Positions 5,136-5,420 of a stretch of DNA of 5,420 bases are shown here, piece by piece. The notes under the pieces were generated by a model that was given only the letters and a program-made list of their open reading frames with translations, was not told where the DNA came from and searched no databases. The position numbers and the translations under genes were made by a program. Each line of letters starts with the position of its first letter. The first letter of the stretch is position 1. Location: NCBI GenBank assembly GCA_007128755.1, contig SKWV01000328.1:1-5420 (forward strand), given 5' to 3'. The DNA comes from Trueperaceae bacterium (GTDB taxonomy: Bacteria > Deinococcota > Deinococci > Deinococcales > Trueperaceae).

Positions 5136-5420
5136 CGCCGAAGGCGGACGGCGACGCGCTGCGGACGGCGGCGCTCGGCGGGCGCGTGGCGTCCACGGGC
5201 TTCTTGGATCCGGGCGAGGCCGATCAGGTCTTGAGCGCGACGCGCGTGGCGGGTGTGGCGGTGACGGCGTGGGGCGGTCACCCGGGAGCGCGCCGGCGCG
5301 TCGTGACCGCTCGGCCCGATCACGTCCCCGAGGCGCAGGCGCCCCTGGTGGCGCTGGTGTACCCCGGCGTCACCGACGCCGACGCGCTGGTCGTGGCGCT
5401 GCGCGCCGCCGGCGTGCCCG
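5132..5420 (+). CDS. YlmH-like S4 RNA-binding protein, N-terminal part (partial)
   Basis: The first 96 codons of a gene that leaves the window at the right edge. It starts at GTG 5132, inside the preceding stop (GTGA). The visible protein has no transmembrane segment. Its features match the N-terminal region of YlmH proteins: TGFLDPGEADQVLSA (22-36; family 'FLDPRE' element), VTAWGGHPGARRRVV (44-58; family 'GG...AERKRA' element) and VALVYPG (73-79). In that family a C-terminal S4 domain binds RNA or ribosomes, and YlmH has been tied to rescue of stalled ribosomes and to division genes in Firmicutes. The S4 domain would lie past the edge, so the assignment rests on the N-terminal pattern only. 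Co-occurrence with the CBS-ACT gene is not informative about function. Confidence 0.62.
   Translation, partial: MTPKADGDALRTAALGGRVASTGFLDPGEADQVLSATRVAGVAVTAWGGHPGARRRVVTARPDHVPEAQAPLVALVYPGVTDADALVVALRAAGVP

Overview
The window is high-GC and densely coded, with codon use strongly biased to G/C in third positions. It carries two divergently transcribed gene groups around an intergenic region of about 135 bp (4371-4505). The following points suggest a Deinococcota-like bacterium, perhaps from the Trueperaceae/Deinococcus side: the gene content (a plastid/bacterial MEP-pathway dxr coupled to M50 site-2-type proteases, a CBS-ACT protein and a YlmH-like RNA-binding protein), the high GC, and -10-like boxes placed exactly where leaderless transcripts would need them. 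This is inference; no ribosomal or other phylogenetic marker is present, so another high-GC phylum cannot be excluded.

Minus strand, in order of transcription: dxr (4370-3153), a CBS-tethered M50 metalloprotease whose ATG overlaps the dxr stop as ATGA (3156-2041), a 128-bp gap with inverted repeats and a candidate promoter (2040-1913), then rseP-type M50 protease with a PDZ domain (1912-824), a GT-A fold glycosyltransferase overlapping it by 20 bp (843-154), and the first 52 codons of a metallo-beta-lactamase-fold hydrolase that starts inside the glycosyltransferase stop (157-1, cut by the window edge). The overlaps imply two translationally coupled units: dxr + M50-CBS, and rseP + glycosyltransferase + MBL hydrolase.

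Plus strand: a CBS-CBS-ACT protein of the AcuB-like type (4506-5135) with a strong Shine-Dalgarno sequence, overlapped as GTGA by a second gene (5132-5420, cut by the edge) whose N-terminal part resembles YlmH-type S4 RNA-binding proteins.

Functionally, the window joins isoprenoid precursor synthesis (Dxr, second step of the MEP pathway) with two intramembrane proteases of different architecture and two CBS-domain proteins that could sense adenine nucleotides. I see no mobile element, CRISPR array, tRNA/rRNA or toxin-antitoxin locus. Nothing amounts to a clearly new defence or biosynthetic system. The points most worth a second look are a possible leaderless nine-codon minicistron ahead of rseP, a possible leaderless dxr start, and substitutions at NADPH-contact positions in Dxr.
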